A DNA stretch of 33,743 nt from assembly GCA_002331575.1 (NCBI GenBank), contig DCZG01000019.1, positions 2,545-36,287 on the forward strand, written 5' to 3'. Each line of letters opens with the position of its first letter. Positions within the stretch are counted from its first letter, which is position 1. The position numbers and the translations under genes are program-made. Positions 21,990 to 29,704 of the stretch are shown piece by piece. The notes beneath the pieces are model-generated. The model was given only the letters and a program-made list of their open reading frames with translations. It made no database searches and was not told where the DNA came from. The DNA is from Atopobium sp. UBA2090. GTDB taxonomy: Bacteria; Actinomycetota; Coriobacteriia; Coriobacteriales; Atopobiaceae.

Positions 21990-22618
21990 CAGCTACCACT
22001 CCCCAGGCGCCTGAGCGCATAGGCGATGGCCTTCTCGATGGTGGTGGCGCCCGCATCGTCGTGACCCTCGAGGGCAAGTCCCGCCTCCTGTGGGGTGAAT
22101 CCCATGGAGAGGAGGGCGTCGGTCGCATCGGAGTCCACGGAGGGGGCGTCTGCGGGAAGTGTGATCTGCCCGCTGGGCTCAGAGAGGCCGACGAGTCCTC
22201 TGAGCTCGGCGTTCTTAGAGAAGACATCAGAGAGCTCGACGAGGAGACGACTCGCCTTCTTGCGACCGACCCCCGGCACCTGTGCCATGCGGCTGATGTC
22301 CTGCGTCGAGACGACCTGCGCGAGCTGCGCCGGGGTGAAGGTGGAGAGCGCCGAGAGGGCGAGCTTGGGACCAACTCCCACGATGGCGCGGAGCTGGTCG
22401 AAGAGGGCGCGCTCCTCGCGGGTGGCGAAACCATAGAGCTCCATCGCATCCTCGCGGACGATCATGCGCGTGAGAATCGTGACCCCCGCCTCACCGACGG
22501 GAGGGAGCGCAGCTGCGGTGGTCGACGAGACGCCGAGCTCATACCCGACCCCGCCGACATCGATCACGACGCGCGTGGGAAGTACCGACACGAGCGTTCC
22601 CGTAAGCTGGACGATCAC
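21989..22618 (-). CDS. ruvA: Holliday junction DNA-binding protein RuvA
   Basis: This is a 209-residue RuvA. It has the N-terminal OB-fold (MIVQLTGTLVSVLPTRVVIDVGGVGYEL), two helix-hairpin-helix motifs (ALFDQLRAIVGVGPKLALSAL; ISRMAQVPGVGRKKASRLLVEL) and a C-terminal domain III (ATDALLSMGFTPQEAGLAL) that contacts RuvB. It binds the four-way junction as a tetramer and loads RuvB. The GTG start overlaps the ruvC stop as GTGA. Confidence 0.97.
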   Translation of the reverse strand: MIVQLTGTLVSVLPTRVVIDVGGVGYELGVSSTTAAALPPVGEAGVTILTRMIVREDAMELYGFATREERALFDQLRAIVGVGPKLALSALSTFTPAQLAQVVSTQDISRMAQVPGVGRKKASRLLVELSDVFSKNAELRGLVGLSEPSGQITLPADAPSVDSDATDALLSMGFTPQEAGLALEGHDDAGATTIEKAIAYALRRLGSGS

Positions 22619-23121
22619 GCGCAGCTCCTTCTTGTCTCGCCGAGCGCCTTCGTGCGCACGAGGTTAGCATGACACACCGCGGCAGCCAGGGCGTCTGCGG
22701 CATGATCGGGATGGGGCTCGTGGTCGAGCTCGAGAAGGGTCTTGACCATGTACGTGACCTGGTGCTTGTCTGCCGCGCCCGTCCCGACCACGGCCTGCTT
22801 GATCTGCATCGGCGTGTACTCCCCCACCGCGAGTCCCGCGGCGGAGCATGCCACGATGGCGGCACCCCTCGCCTGAGCGGTCGCGATGGCAGAGCGGCTG
22901 TTCTCGCCGAAGTAGATGTTCTCGATGGCAAGCTCAGTTGGACCATAGCGGTGGATGACGTCTTGGATCTCTCGGTAGATCTTCCCGAGACGCTGGTCTA
23001 TAGGCTCATCAGACTTGGTGGCGACGCAGCCGTAGGCGCGTGCGCGACATGTGCTGCCCCGAGACTCGACGACGCCCCATCCGGTGTGCGCGAGGCCGGG
23101 GTCAATACCAAGAATGATCAC
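22615..23121 (-). CDS. ruvC: Holliday junction resolvase RuvC
   Basis: This is a 168-residue RNase H-fold endonuclease that cuts Holliday junctions symmetrically. Catalytic acids are visible: D7 in ILGIDPG, the Glu in LAIENIYFG, and the two Asp in HPDHAADALA near the C-terminus. The GTG start is chosen because GGAGGGGAGG lies just upstream and the catalytic motif begins five residues in. Longer in-frame starts run through the promoter and SOS box and would give a low-complexity leader. It is first of the ruvCAB unit, which carries a perfect LexA box 37 bases upstream, so induction by DNA damage is expected. Confidence 0.96.
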   Translation of the reverse strand: MIILGIDPGLAHTGWGVVESRGSTCRARAYGCVATKSDEPIDQRLGKIYREIQDVIHRYGPTELAIENIYFGENSRSAIATAQARGAAIVACSAAGLAVGEYTPMQIKQAVVGTGAADKHQVTYMVKTLLELDHEPHPDHAADALAAAVCHANLVRTKALGETRRSCA

Positions 23122-23157
23122 ACGACCTCCCCTCCGATACGTGTCGATGCAATTAAA

Positions 23158-23171
23158 CGAACGTTCGTTCG
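23158..23171. promoter_or_regulatory. LexA (SOS) box upstream of ruvCAB
   Basis: The site reads CGAAC-GTTC-GTTCG, a perfect match to the Gram-positive/actinobacterial LexA consensus CGAAC-N4-GTTCG. It overlaps the predicted transcript start of ruvC, where bound LexA would block RNA polymerase. Confidence 0.88.
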
Positions 23172-23180
23172 AGTATACCA
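23172..23180 (-). promoter_or_regulatory. Extended -10 promoter of ruvC
   Basis: On the minus strand the sequence is TGGTATACT, an extended -10 element (TG-N-TATACT). No -35 hexamer is recognisable 17 bases upstream. Transcription would start near 23165, inside the LexA box, leaving a leader of about 44 bases. Confidence 0.55.
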
Positions 23181-23206
23181 CGGGAGGCCCGCGGGGAGTC
23201 CAGCAT

Positions 23207-25048
23207 CTAGTTCTCCGAGAAGGGACTGCTCCACACGTGTCCCTGCCCCTGCGTCTTATCATCCCCGTCATCGTCCCCGCTGACGGGAGCCTCCCCGAAT
23301 CCCTCGGGGTAGAGACCACCGCCCTGCGAGAAGTCTCGAAGGAAGTCGATCATCTCGCGCACGTCACGAATGTGGTGATCGGGGACCTCTCCGGTCGCGC
23401 CAGCGAGTCCCGCGAGATCCGGTAGGACGACGTTCCCCCGTTCCTTCGGATCCGAGCGCTCATCCTCTCCGCGAGTCCTGTCGCGCCAGACCAGTCCAAG
23501 CGGGTTGCGAGCATCGAAGAGGGTCCTCGAGGACGCGATGAGGCAGATGCCTCGGCCAGACCGCGAGAGCTCGAGATCGCTCACGCGGCGGACGATCTCC
23601 TCGACCACGTGAGCGTGTCCTCGCTCCGAGACGATGTCGGACACGCTGCGCTCCCCCTCCACGTAACCCATGAGCACGTGGTCGACGAACACGAGTCGCT
23701 CCTCGTCCGAGCTCCCGCACTCCTCGAGCCCGTCGATCTCGGGCACCTCATAGGCAGTTTGGGCACCCCGCGAGATGACGGGGGAGATCGTGTTGCGCAG
23801 TCGAGCGAGCTCGATGACGTCGGAACGGTAAAGGTCGCCAATGGGCATGATCCGGGCGGCACAGACGGCACAAGAGTCCTCCTCGAGGGCGAGTTCGGTC
23901 TTGTCCGCATTGGAGAGCGCGAGACCATGGACCTCGCGAGCAAGGGCAGCGAGATGTGCCCCTGCGATGTCGCGCACGAGCTCGACATCGCCCCGCGCGT
24001 CGATTGACGCGGCAGTGAGCTCGCGCGCGTCCACTCTGAGGTTATGCACGAGCGTGCGGCTCGAGAGCGTATGCTGAGCGACCCCGTCATCGAGGACGAG
24101 GGCGTGGACCCTCATGGGTCCGAGCGCGTCCGTGGCGAGAGCGGCGACCACCATGGAGTCAAGGCTCCCGTCGAGGAGCACGGCCACGTCGTTGTTGCCG
24201 GTCTTCTCGCAGAGGTCGCTCAGACCGAGCGAAAGCGCACCCCAAGCGGAGAGCGGACGGTCGAAGACTTCCTGCTCGAGCGGGTGCGCAAGCGGACCCT
24301 CCGAGTGAGGGTCGATGTCACAGACCAGGAACGACTCCTCGAGGGACGGCGCCTGAGCCGCAAGCTCCCCCCAAGGGGCGAGCACGAAGCTCGACCCGGT
24401 GAAGACCTGCGTCCCGTAACCTCCGAGAGAGCCCGAAGCGACGATCCACGCGCTGGTCGCCTCAGCATCGCCGAGAAAGCGTCCCTCCGAGATGGCCGAT
24501 CCGAGCACCGACGAGGGGTCGTCGATGCCGAAGCTGTAACCCGAGAGGAAGAGGACGACGTCAACGTCGAAGTCAAAGTCGTCGTAGTCGTCAAGGTCGT
24601 CATACGTGAACGCGATGCCGAGCCTCGCGCCGGCAATCTCAAGCACGGGAAGGTCGGGAGCCGGGGACTCCTGCCCCACGGATGGCCCCTCCCCCTTTCG
24701 CGCCGTGACGATCGACCTGAGGTAGGCCCCGAGCTTGAGAGGTACCATATTCCCATCGCGCACGAGCATGGCCTCGGGAACGAGCTCGCCTTCGAGCGAG
24801 GTCACGAGGGGGACGACGCTCGGACACTCGAGCCGATCAGAGAGGGTGACGAGCGTCTCCGCGAGGTCGAGGAGATAGCCCTCCTGGTCGGAGGCGCCCA
24901 CGGAAAGCGGACCGGTGAGCGCTGCCATGGGGAAGACGAGCAGATCGACATGACTCTGCGCCGCACGGTGCGAGTACTCCACCATGCGGTCCACCGTCCT
25001 CTCGAAATCGGCGGCACTCGTATTCATCTGCGCGATCGCAATTCTCAA
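23207..25048 (-). CDS. Degenerate glutamine-dependent NAD synthetase-like protein
   Basis: This 613-residue protein has the two-domain layout of glutamine-dependent NAD synthetases: a nitrilase-like amidase (about 1-265) and an NAD synthase-like ATP pyrophosphatase (about 275-613). The catalytic residues are largely lost. The nitrilase Glu is Met41 (VFPMAALTG). The usual ICED-type catalytic Cys segment reads GIAFTYDDL with T148. The PP-loop SGGxDS is DGSLDS (293-298). Parts of the synthase fold remain: NADKTELAL and MPIGDLYRSDVIELARL. A pseudoenzyme or repurposed paralog is inferred. The TTG start is chosen because GGGGAGGG precedes it and LRIAIAQMN is the normal beginning; ATG 25078/25081 would add 10 or 11 residues but has no Shine-Dalgarno. 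The frame is intact and codon use is like the neighbours, so it is probably expressed. Confidence 0.75.
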   Translation of the reverse strand: MRIAIAQMNTSAADFERTVDRMVEYSHRAAQSHVDLLVFPMAALTGPLSVGASDQEGYLLDLAETLVTLSDRLECPSVVPLVTSLEGELVPEAMLVRDGNMVPLKLGAYLRSIVTARKGEGPSVGQESPAPDLPVLEIAGARLGIAFTYDDLDDYDDFDFDVDVVLFLSGYSFGIDDPSSVLGSAISEGRFLGDAEATSAWIVASGSLGGYGTQVFTGSSFVLAPWGELAAQAPSLEESFLVCDIDPHSEGPLAHPLEQEVFDRPLSAWGALSLGLSDLCEKTGNNDVAVLLDGSLDSMVVAALATDALGPMRVHALVLDDGVAQHTLSSRTLVHNLRVDARELTAASIDARGDVELVRDIAGAHLAALAREVHGLALSNADKTELALEEDSCAVCAARIMPIGDLYRSDVIELARLRNTISPVISRGAQTAYEVPEIDGLEECGSSDEERLVFVDHVLMGYVEGERSVSDIVSERGHAHVVEEIVRRVSDLELSRSGRGICLIASSRTLFDARNPLGLVWRDRTRGEDERSDPKERGNVVLPDLAGLAGATGEVPDHHIRDVREMIDFLRDFSQGGGLYPEGFGEAPVSGDDDGDDKTQGQGHVWSSPFSEN

Positions 25049-25163
25049 GGAAGTCCCTCCCCAGTGGTCCTTGTCCATCATAGGACGAGCCGATGGGCGG
25101 AGGAACTGCCGGAATCCTCTGGCAACCTGCCCGGACGGCCCGGACAGGCTGCCCATACCTGCG

Positions 25164-25547
25164 TTATCCCTCGGCCTTCCAGAGGCCGTGGAGGTTGCAG
25201 TACGCATAGACCGTGGCGTCCTCGCCATCCTCGACGCAGAAGCGCGCCTCGGGGGCATCCTCGGGCGTGAGGTGACGGATGACGGTCTTCCGCGAGCTCA
25301 CGAAGGCGATCCACTGAATGTAGTGCGCCTCAGTCATGGGATGGGCGACCTCTCCGACCTTCACGTTGAGTCGATTGCCCTCGCGGACGAGGGAGGGCAC
25401 GTGCTTCTCGACGGCTGCGTCGACCGAACCGGGAACGAGCAGCTCCATCGGATCGCCGCAGCAATGCGGCACGCACGAGCACTCCTCGTCGACCATCAGG
25501 ACGATGTTCCCGCAATGCTTGCAACGGTAGAACTTGGCCTCGGCCAT
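25164..25547 (-). CDS. dfx: Desulfoferrodoxin (class I superoxide reductase)
   Basis: This is a 127-residue protein with both iron centres. The desulforedoxin-like N-terminal domain has C9 and C12 (YRCKHCGN) and the C29-C30 pair (HCCG). The superoxide-reducing centre has H49 (EKH), H69 and H75 (AHPMTEAHYIQW), and C117 with H120 (YCNLHGLW). All expected ligands are present. It reduces superoxide to hydrogen peroxide without making oxygen, as is common in anaerobes, and takes electrons from rubredoxin-type donors. The ATG has GAAAGGAG upstream. It lies between dnaE and the NAD-synthetase-like gene on the same strand, with gaps of 88 and 115 bases. Confidence 0.95.
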   Translation of the reverse strand: MAEAKFYRCKHCGNIVLMVDEECSCVPHCCGDPMELLVPGSVDAAVEKHVPSLVREGNRLNVKVGEVAHPMTEAHYIQWIAFVSSRKTVIRHLTPEDAPEARFCVEDGEDATVYAYCNLHGLWKAEG

Positions 25548-25635
25548 GGTGTCTCCTTTCCGACGAATGCAGATACTCCTCTTATCCCCAGCCGCGACGC
25601 TTCGTAACCGAAGACCTTGGGCGCAGCCAGAATCG

Positions 25636-28600
25636 CTACGCCACGACGACCTGCCCCTCGCGACCCACGAGGTCGGTGACCTCGGCGAGAAGCACCATGT
25701 TGCGGGCGTCCACGCGGGTGGGGAGCTCCATGCGCAGGGTGTTGCCTTCGGCGCTCTCGACGCGGAGCTCGACGTGGTCGAGACCGGCATAGTGGCCGAG
25801 AACGCCCACGAGCGCGTCCATGCGAGTGCGCGAGAGCAGGTTGGCCGGCAGGTTGATCTCGAGGACCTTCGGGCGGTTGCTCCTCTCGTTGAGGTCGAGC
25901 TTCGTGATCTCGGCGCACATGAGCTGGTCACCGCGGTCAGAGCGCTCGAGGCGACCCTTGGCGGAGATGAAGATGTCCCCCGAGCTCTCGCCCGTCTCGG
26001 GGTCGACCTCTCCCGTGAGGGTGGACGCGCACTGGCGATACACCTTCGGGAAGACGACGAGCGTGATCTCGCCCTCCATGTCCTCGAGGGTGACGATGGC
26101 CATGGGGTCACCGTTCTTGGTGGTCTTCTTCTGAATCCCCGTGACCATGCCCGCGAACCTCACGAGCTTGCCCTCAGGCACCTTGAAGCGCTCGTGAACG
26201 CCGCCCGTGGGGTCGACGTACTCCTCCGACACCGCGATGTCGGAGATGGTGTAGTCACGTTGCTTGGAGAGCGCGTACTCGTACGGACGGAGCGGGTGGT
26301 CGGAGACGTAGATGCCGAGAACATCGTGCTCCTGGGCGAGCTTGATCCGGCGGTCCCACTCGATGCCGTCCGGCGCGGGAACGGACTCCTGGAAGCCGGA
26401 GCCGTCGATGTCGGAGAACATGTCGAACATCGAGAACTGGCCGGCCGCGCGCTCCTTCTGCTTACGTGCTGCGGCGTCGATGATGTTCTCGGGATTGTTC
26501 TTGTCCACGAAGTGCATCATCTGCATGCGCGTGTAACCGGAGTAGTCGAAGGCACCGGACTTGATGAGAGCCTCGACCACTCGGCGGTTCGCCTGGGTGC
26601 CATCGACCCTGTCGACGAAGTCGTGGAGGTTCTTGAAGGGGCCGTTCTCGTCTCGCTCCGCCATGATGGCGTCGCCTACGCCCTCGCCCACGCCGCGGAT
26701 GCCTGCGAACCCGAACCTGATGCCCTCGGTCGTCGCCGTGAAGTCCTTGCCGGACTCGTTGACGTCGGGCGGGAGGATGGAGATGCCCTCGTGACGGCAG
26801 GAGGTGACGTAGTGCACGATCTTGTCCGTCTTGCCCATGTAGGAGGTGAGGACGGAGGCCATGTACTCGCGCGGGAAGTAGGCCTTGAGCCAGGCGGTCT
26901 GCATGACGAGGATGGCGTAGCCGGCCGAGTGACTCTTGTTGAAGGCGTACGAGGCGAACTCGAGGACATCGTCCCAGATGCGCTGCGCGATCTCCTTCTT
27001 GTAACCGTTCTCCACCGCGCCGTTCATCCAGTGGTCGTAGGTCGTCTCGTCCTTGCCGTTGTCCCAGTGGAAGGTGGTGCTCGTGAGGAGCTTGATCTTC
27101 TTCTTGGCGACGGGCTTGCGGATGCGCGAGTCGGACTCGCCGGCGGAGAAGTTGGACATCTTGACGGAGATCTGCATGACCTGCTCCTGGTACACGATGG
27201 TGCCATAGGTCTCGTCGAGGATGTCTGAGAGGCGGTTGTCGTAGAAGACGACCGGCTCCTTGCCGTTCATGCGGTTGATGTAGGTCGTGACCATGCCGGC
27301 GCCGAGCGGGCCAGGTCGGTAGAGGGCGATGAGTGCGACGATCTGCTTGTACTCCTTGGGCTGCATGCCCTTGATGGTGGCTGTCATGCCGCCGGACTCG
27401 ATCTGGAACACGCCCGCCGTGTGACCCCTGCCCATGAGGGCGTAGATGTTGGGGTCGGAGAAGTCGATCTTGTCCACGTCGATGTCGACGCAGGTGGCAC
27501 CGTCCTTGATGCAGGCGCGCACCGCGGGCGGCATCTTCTCGATGTCGGCGGGGCTGGGATGGCTGTGGCGGATGTTCTCGAGCGCCTTGGAGATGACCGT
27601 CAGGGTGCGTAGGCCGAGGAAGTCCATCTTGAGCAGGCCCATGTCCGCGACCGAGTGGCCCTCGTACTGCGTGATGGTGACGTTGCCCTTGGTGTCGAGC
27701 TTCGTGGGAACGTGGTCGGTGACCGGCGTGGGCGCGATGAGCGTGGCGCAGGCGTGGACGCCCTCGCCGCGGGTGAGGCCCTCGATCGCGAGCGCGGCGT
27801 CGATGATCTGCCTGGACTCCTTGTCGGACTTGTAGGCCTCCTCGAAGTCGGGCGAGTACTGGTCCTCCTTGCCCTCGTTCTTGTGGAGCGCGTTGGGGAG
27901 CGCGAGACGGGGGTCGTTGGAGAGCATCTTGGAGAGCTTCTGGCCCTTGTAGACGGGGAAGCCCAGCACGCGGTTGGCGTCGTTGATGGCCTGCTTCGCC
28001 TTGATGGTGGAGTAGGTGATGACCTTGCACACGTGGTCCTCGCCGTAGACCTCGCGCACGTGCTGAAGGACGTCCTGGAGGTGCTCGTCGTCGAAGTCCA
28101 TGTCGATATCGGGCATCTCGGAGCGCTGGGGCGAGAGGAACCTCTCGAACATGAGGCCGTTCTCGAGCGGGTCGAAGCTCGTGATGTTCATGGCGTAGGC
28201 GACGATGGCGCCTGCGGCTGAGCCTCGGCCCGGTCCCACGCCGATGCCGTTGTCCTTCGCCCACTGGACGTAGTCCTGGACGATGAGGAAGTAGTTGGCG
28301 AAGCCCTTGTCGCAGATGACCTTGTACTCGTACTCGAAGCGTTCCTGTACGTTTACGCCGTTGATGACGACGTTGCGCCAGTCGTCGCCGTAGCGTTTGG
28401 CGAGGCCCTTCTCGCACTCGTCGCGGAAGCGCGAGTCGGCGGACTCGCCCGGGCGCAGGCCAGGGTACTGGGGCAGGTACATGGAGCTCCAGTCGAGCTC
28501 GAAGTCGCACTTCGAGGCGACCTCGAGCGTGTTGTCGCAGGCCTCGGGTATCCAGGAGAAGAGCGTGCGCATCTCCTCCTCGGTCTTCATGTAAAACTCC

Positions 28601-29529
28601 GAGCCGTCCATCTTCATGCGGTCGGGGTTGTCGAGCGTCGTGGCCTTGCCGATGCACGAGAGGATGTCCTGCGTGGGGGCGTCCTCGCGGTTGAGATAGT
28701 GGAAGTCGTTCGTCGCGATGACCTTGATATCGAGCTCGTGGGCCATCTTGACGAGGTACTCGTCGAGCTTGCGGTCGTTCCAGCCGTTGCGGAACTCGAG
28801 GCCGTGGTCCTGGATCTCCAGGTAGAAGTCATCGCCAAAGAGACCCTTGAACCTGCGCGCCCACTCGTAGGCGTCATCGAACTGCCCGTCGAGCACGTGC
28901 TGCTGGATGATGCCCTGGACGCAGGCACTCTGGCAGACGAGCCCCTCGTGGTACTCCTCGAGCATCGCGAAGGTGGTGCGCGGACGGTAGTACATCATCT
29001 CGTGGCCCGCGGCCTTGGACATGCACCTGATGAGGTTGACGTAGCCCGTCTCGTTCTTGGCGAGAAGGATCAGGTGATAGCGGCGCTGCTTGGAGCCCTT
29101 CTCGATGCAGTCGTCGGTGATGAAGTAGGCCTCGCAGCCAAAGATGGGCTTGACCTTGAGTCTGGGTCGGTTGGCCTTGACCGAGGCGAGGTCATGACCG
29201 GACGACTCCCACGCCGCCACGTCGGATGCCCACTGGTCATGGACGCGATTGAAGTAGGAGGCGTCATCCGCGTCAGGCTCGGGCTCGTCGAGGGGCCACC
29301 CCTTCTTAAAGCACTCGAGGTCATGACGCCAGCGCTTCATGTTCTCCTGGTCGTCGTTGTACTTTCGGCACTCGAGGTCGAGGTTGGGGATGCCGAACAT
29401 GTACCCGTGGTCGGTGAGGGCGATGGCGGGCATGTCGAGGTCGTTGGCACGCCTCACCATGTCGGGAATGCGCGTGGCACCGTCGAGTATCGAGAAGTCC
29501 GAGTGATTGTGGAGGTGCACGAAGGCCAT
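25636..29529 (-). CDS. dnaE: DNA polymerase III alpha subunit
   Basis: This is a 1297-residue C-family replicative polymerase. The PHP domain opens with FVHLHNHSDFSILDG (H5, H7, H9) and ALTDHGYMFG. The palm carries PDIDMDFDDEH with catalytic D474 and D476 and GPGRGSAAGAIVAYA. A helix-hairpin-helix region (GIRGVGEGVGDAI) and an OB-fold (VRFAGMVTGIQKKTTKNGDPMAIVTLED) follow. The protein is about 100 residues longer than typical DnaE. One insertion lies after the PHP segment IPNLDLECRKY (about residues 45-120) and a second near SYAFNKSHSAGYA. The ATG start has AGGAGC upstream. The open frame continues further upstream only as low-complexity shadow. It makes the leading and lagging strands with the beta clamp. 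Confidence 0.97.
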   Translation of the reverse strand: MAFVHLHNHSDFSILDGATRIPDMVRRANDLDMPAIALTDHGYMFGIPNLDLECRKYNDDQENMKRWRHDLECFKKGWPLDEPEPDADDASYFNRVHDQWASDVAAWESSGHDLASVKANRPRLKVKPIFGCEAYFITDDCIEKGSKQRRYHLILLAKNETGYVNLIRCMSKAAGHEMMYYRPRTTFAMLEEYHEGLVCQSACVQGIIQQHVLDGQFDDAYEWARRFKGLFGDDFYLEIQDHGLEFRNGWNDRKLDEYLVKMAHELDIKVIATNDFHYLNREDAPTQDILSCIGKATTLDNPDRMKMDGSEFYMKTEEEMRTLFSWIPEACDNTLEVASKCDFELDWSSMYLPQYPGLRPGESADSRFRDECEKGLAKRYGDDWRNVVINGVNVQERFEYEYKVICDKGFANYFLIVQDYVQWAKDNGIGVGPGRGSAAGAIVAYAMNITSFDPLENGLMFERFLSPQRSEMPDIDMDFDDEHLQDVLQHVREVYGEDHVCKVITYSTIKAKQAINDANRVLGFPVYKGQKLSKMLSNDPRLALPNALHKNEGKEDQYSPDFEEAYKSDKESRQIIDAALAIEGLTRGEGVHACATLIAPTPVTDHVPTKLDTKGNVTITQYEGHSVADMGLLKMDFLGLRTLTVISKALENIRHSHPSPADIEKMPPAVRACIKDGATCVDIDVDKIDFSDPNIYALMGRGHTAGVFQIESGGMTATIKGMQPKEYKQIVALIALYRPGPLGAGMVTTYINRMNGKEPVVFYDNRLSDILDETYGTIVYQEQVMQISVKMSNFSAGESDSRIRKPVAKKKIKLLTSTTFHWDNGKDETTYDHWMNGAVENGYKKEIAQRIWDDVLEFASYAFNKSHSAGYAILVMQTAWLKAYFPREYMASVLTSYMGKTDKIVHYVTSCRHEGISILPPDVNESGKDFTATTEGIRFGFAGIRGVGEGVGDAIMAERDENGPFKNLHDFVDRVDGTQANRRVVEALIKSGAFDYSGYTRMQMMHFVDKNNPENIIDAAARKQKERAAGQFSMFDMFSDIDGSGFQESVPAPDGIEWDRRIKLAQEHDVLGIYVSDHPLRPYEYALSKQRDYTISDIAVSEEYVDPTGGVHERFKVPEGKLVRFAGMVTGIQKKTTKNGDPMAIVTLEDMEGEITLVVFPKVYRQCASTLTGEVDPETGESSGDIFISAKGRLERSDRGDQLMCAEITKLDLNERSNRPKVLEINLPANLLSRTRMDALVGVLGHYAGLDHVELRVESAEGNTLRMELPTRVDARNMVLLAEVTDLVGREGQVVVA

Positions 29530-29613
29530 GGAAGCTCCTGGGGGCATTGTGAGCGCAGTGCGCGTGTTCGACACGTCATAGGATAGCCCATGGACGCGGT
29601 CGATGGCGTGGGC

Positions 29614-29625
29614 AAACACCTGTTC
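29614..29625. promoter_or_regulatory. Near-match LexA box in the dnaE upstream gap
   Basis: On the minus strand GAACAGGTGTTT differs from the core GAAC-N4-GTTC at one base, and the flanking bases match one of two. It lies about 85 bases before the dnaE start, in the 175-base gap after addA. One mismatch is common for chance sites in GC-rich DNA. Confidence 0.2.
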
Positions 29626-29704
29626 TAGCTGGGTGGGAGCAACGCGCCGCAGCTTGTCCGCACGCTGCTCCCCACACGAAACACACGGGTCCAAAGATAG
29701 GGCG

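Noticed and set aside
23122..23319. Longer ruvC start at 23319
   Set aside because: It would place the promoter and LexA box inside the coding region and add an arginine-rich leader; GTG 23121 has an excellent Shine-Dalgarno.
25548..26111. Long frame extending the desulfoferrodoxin upstream into dnaE
   Set aside because: The extension is serine/arginine-rich shadow of dnaE; ATG 25547 has GAAAGGAG and begins the conserved cysteine domain.
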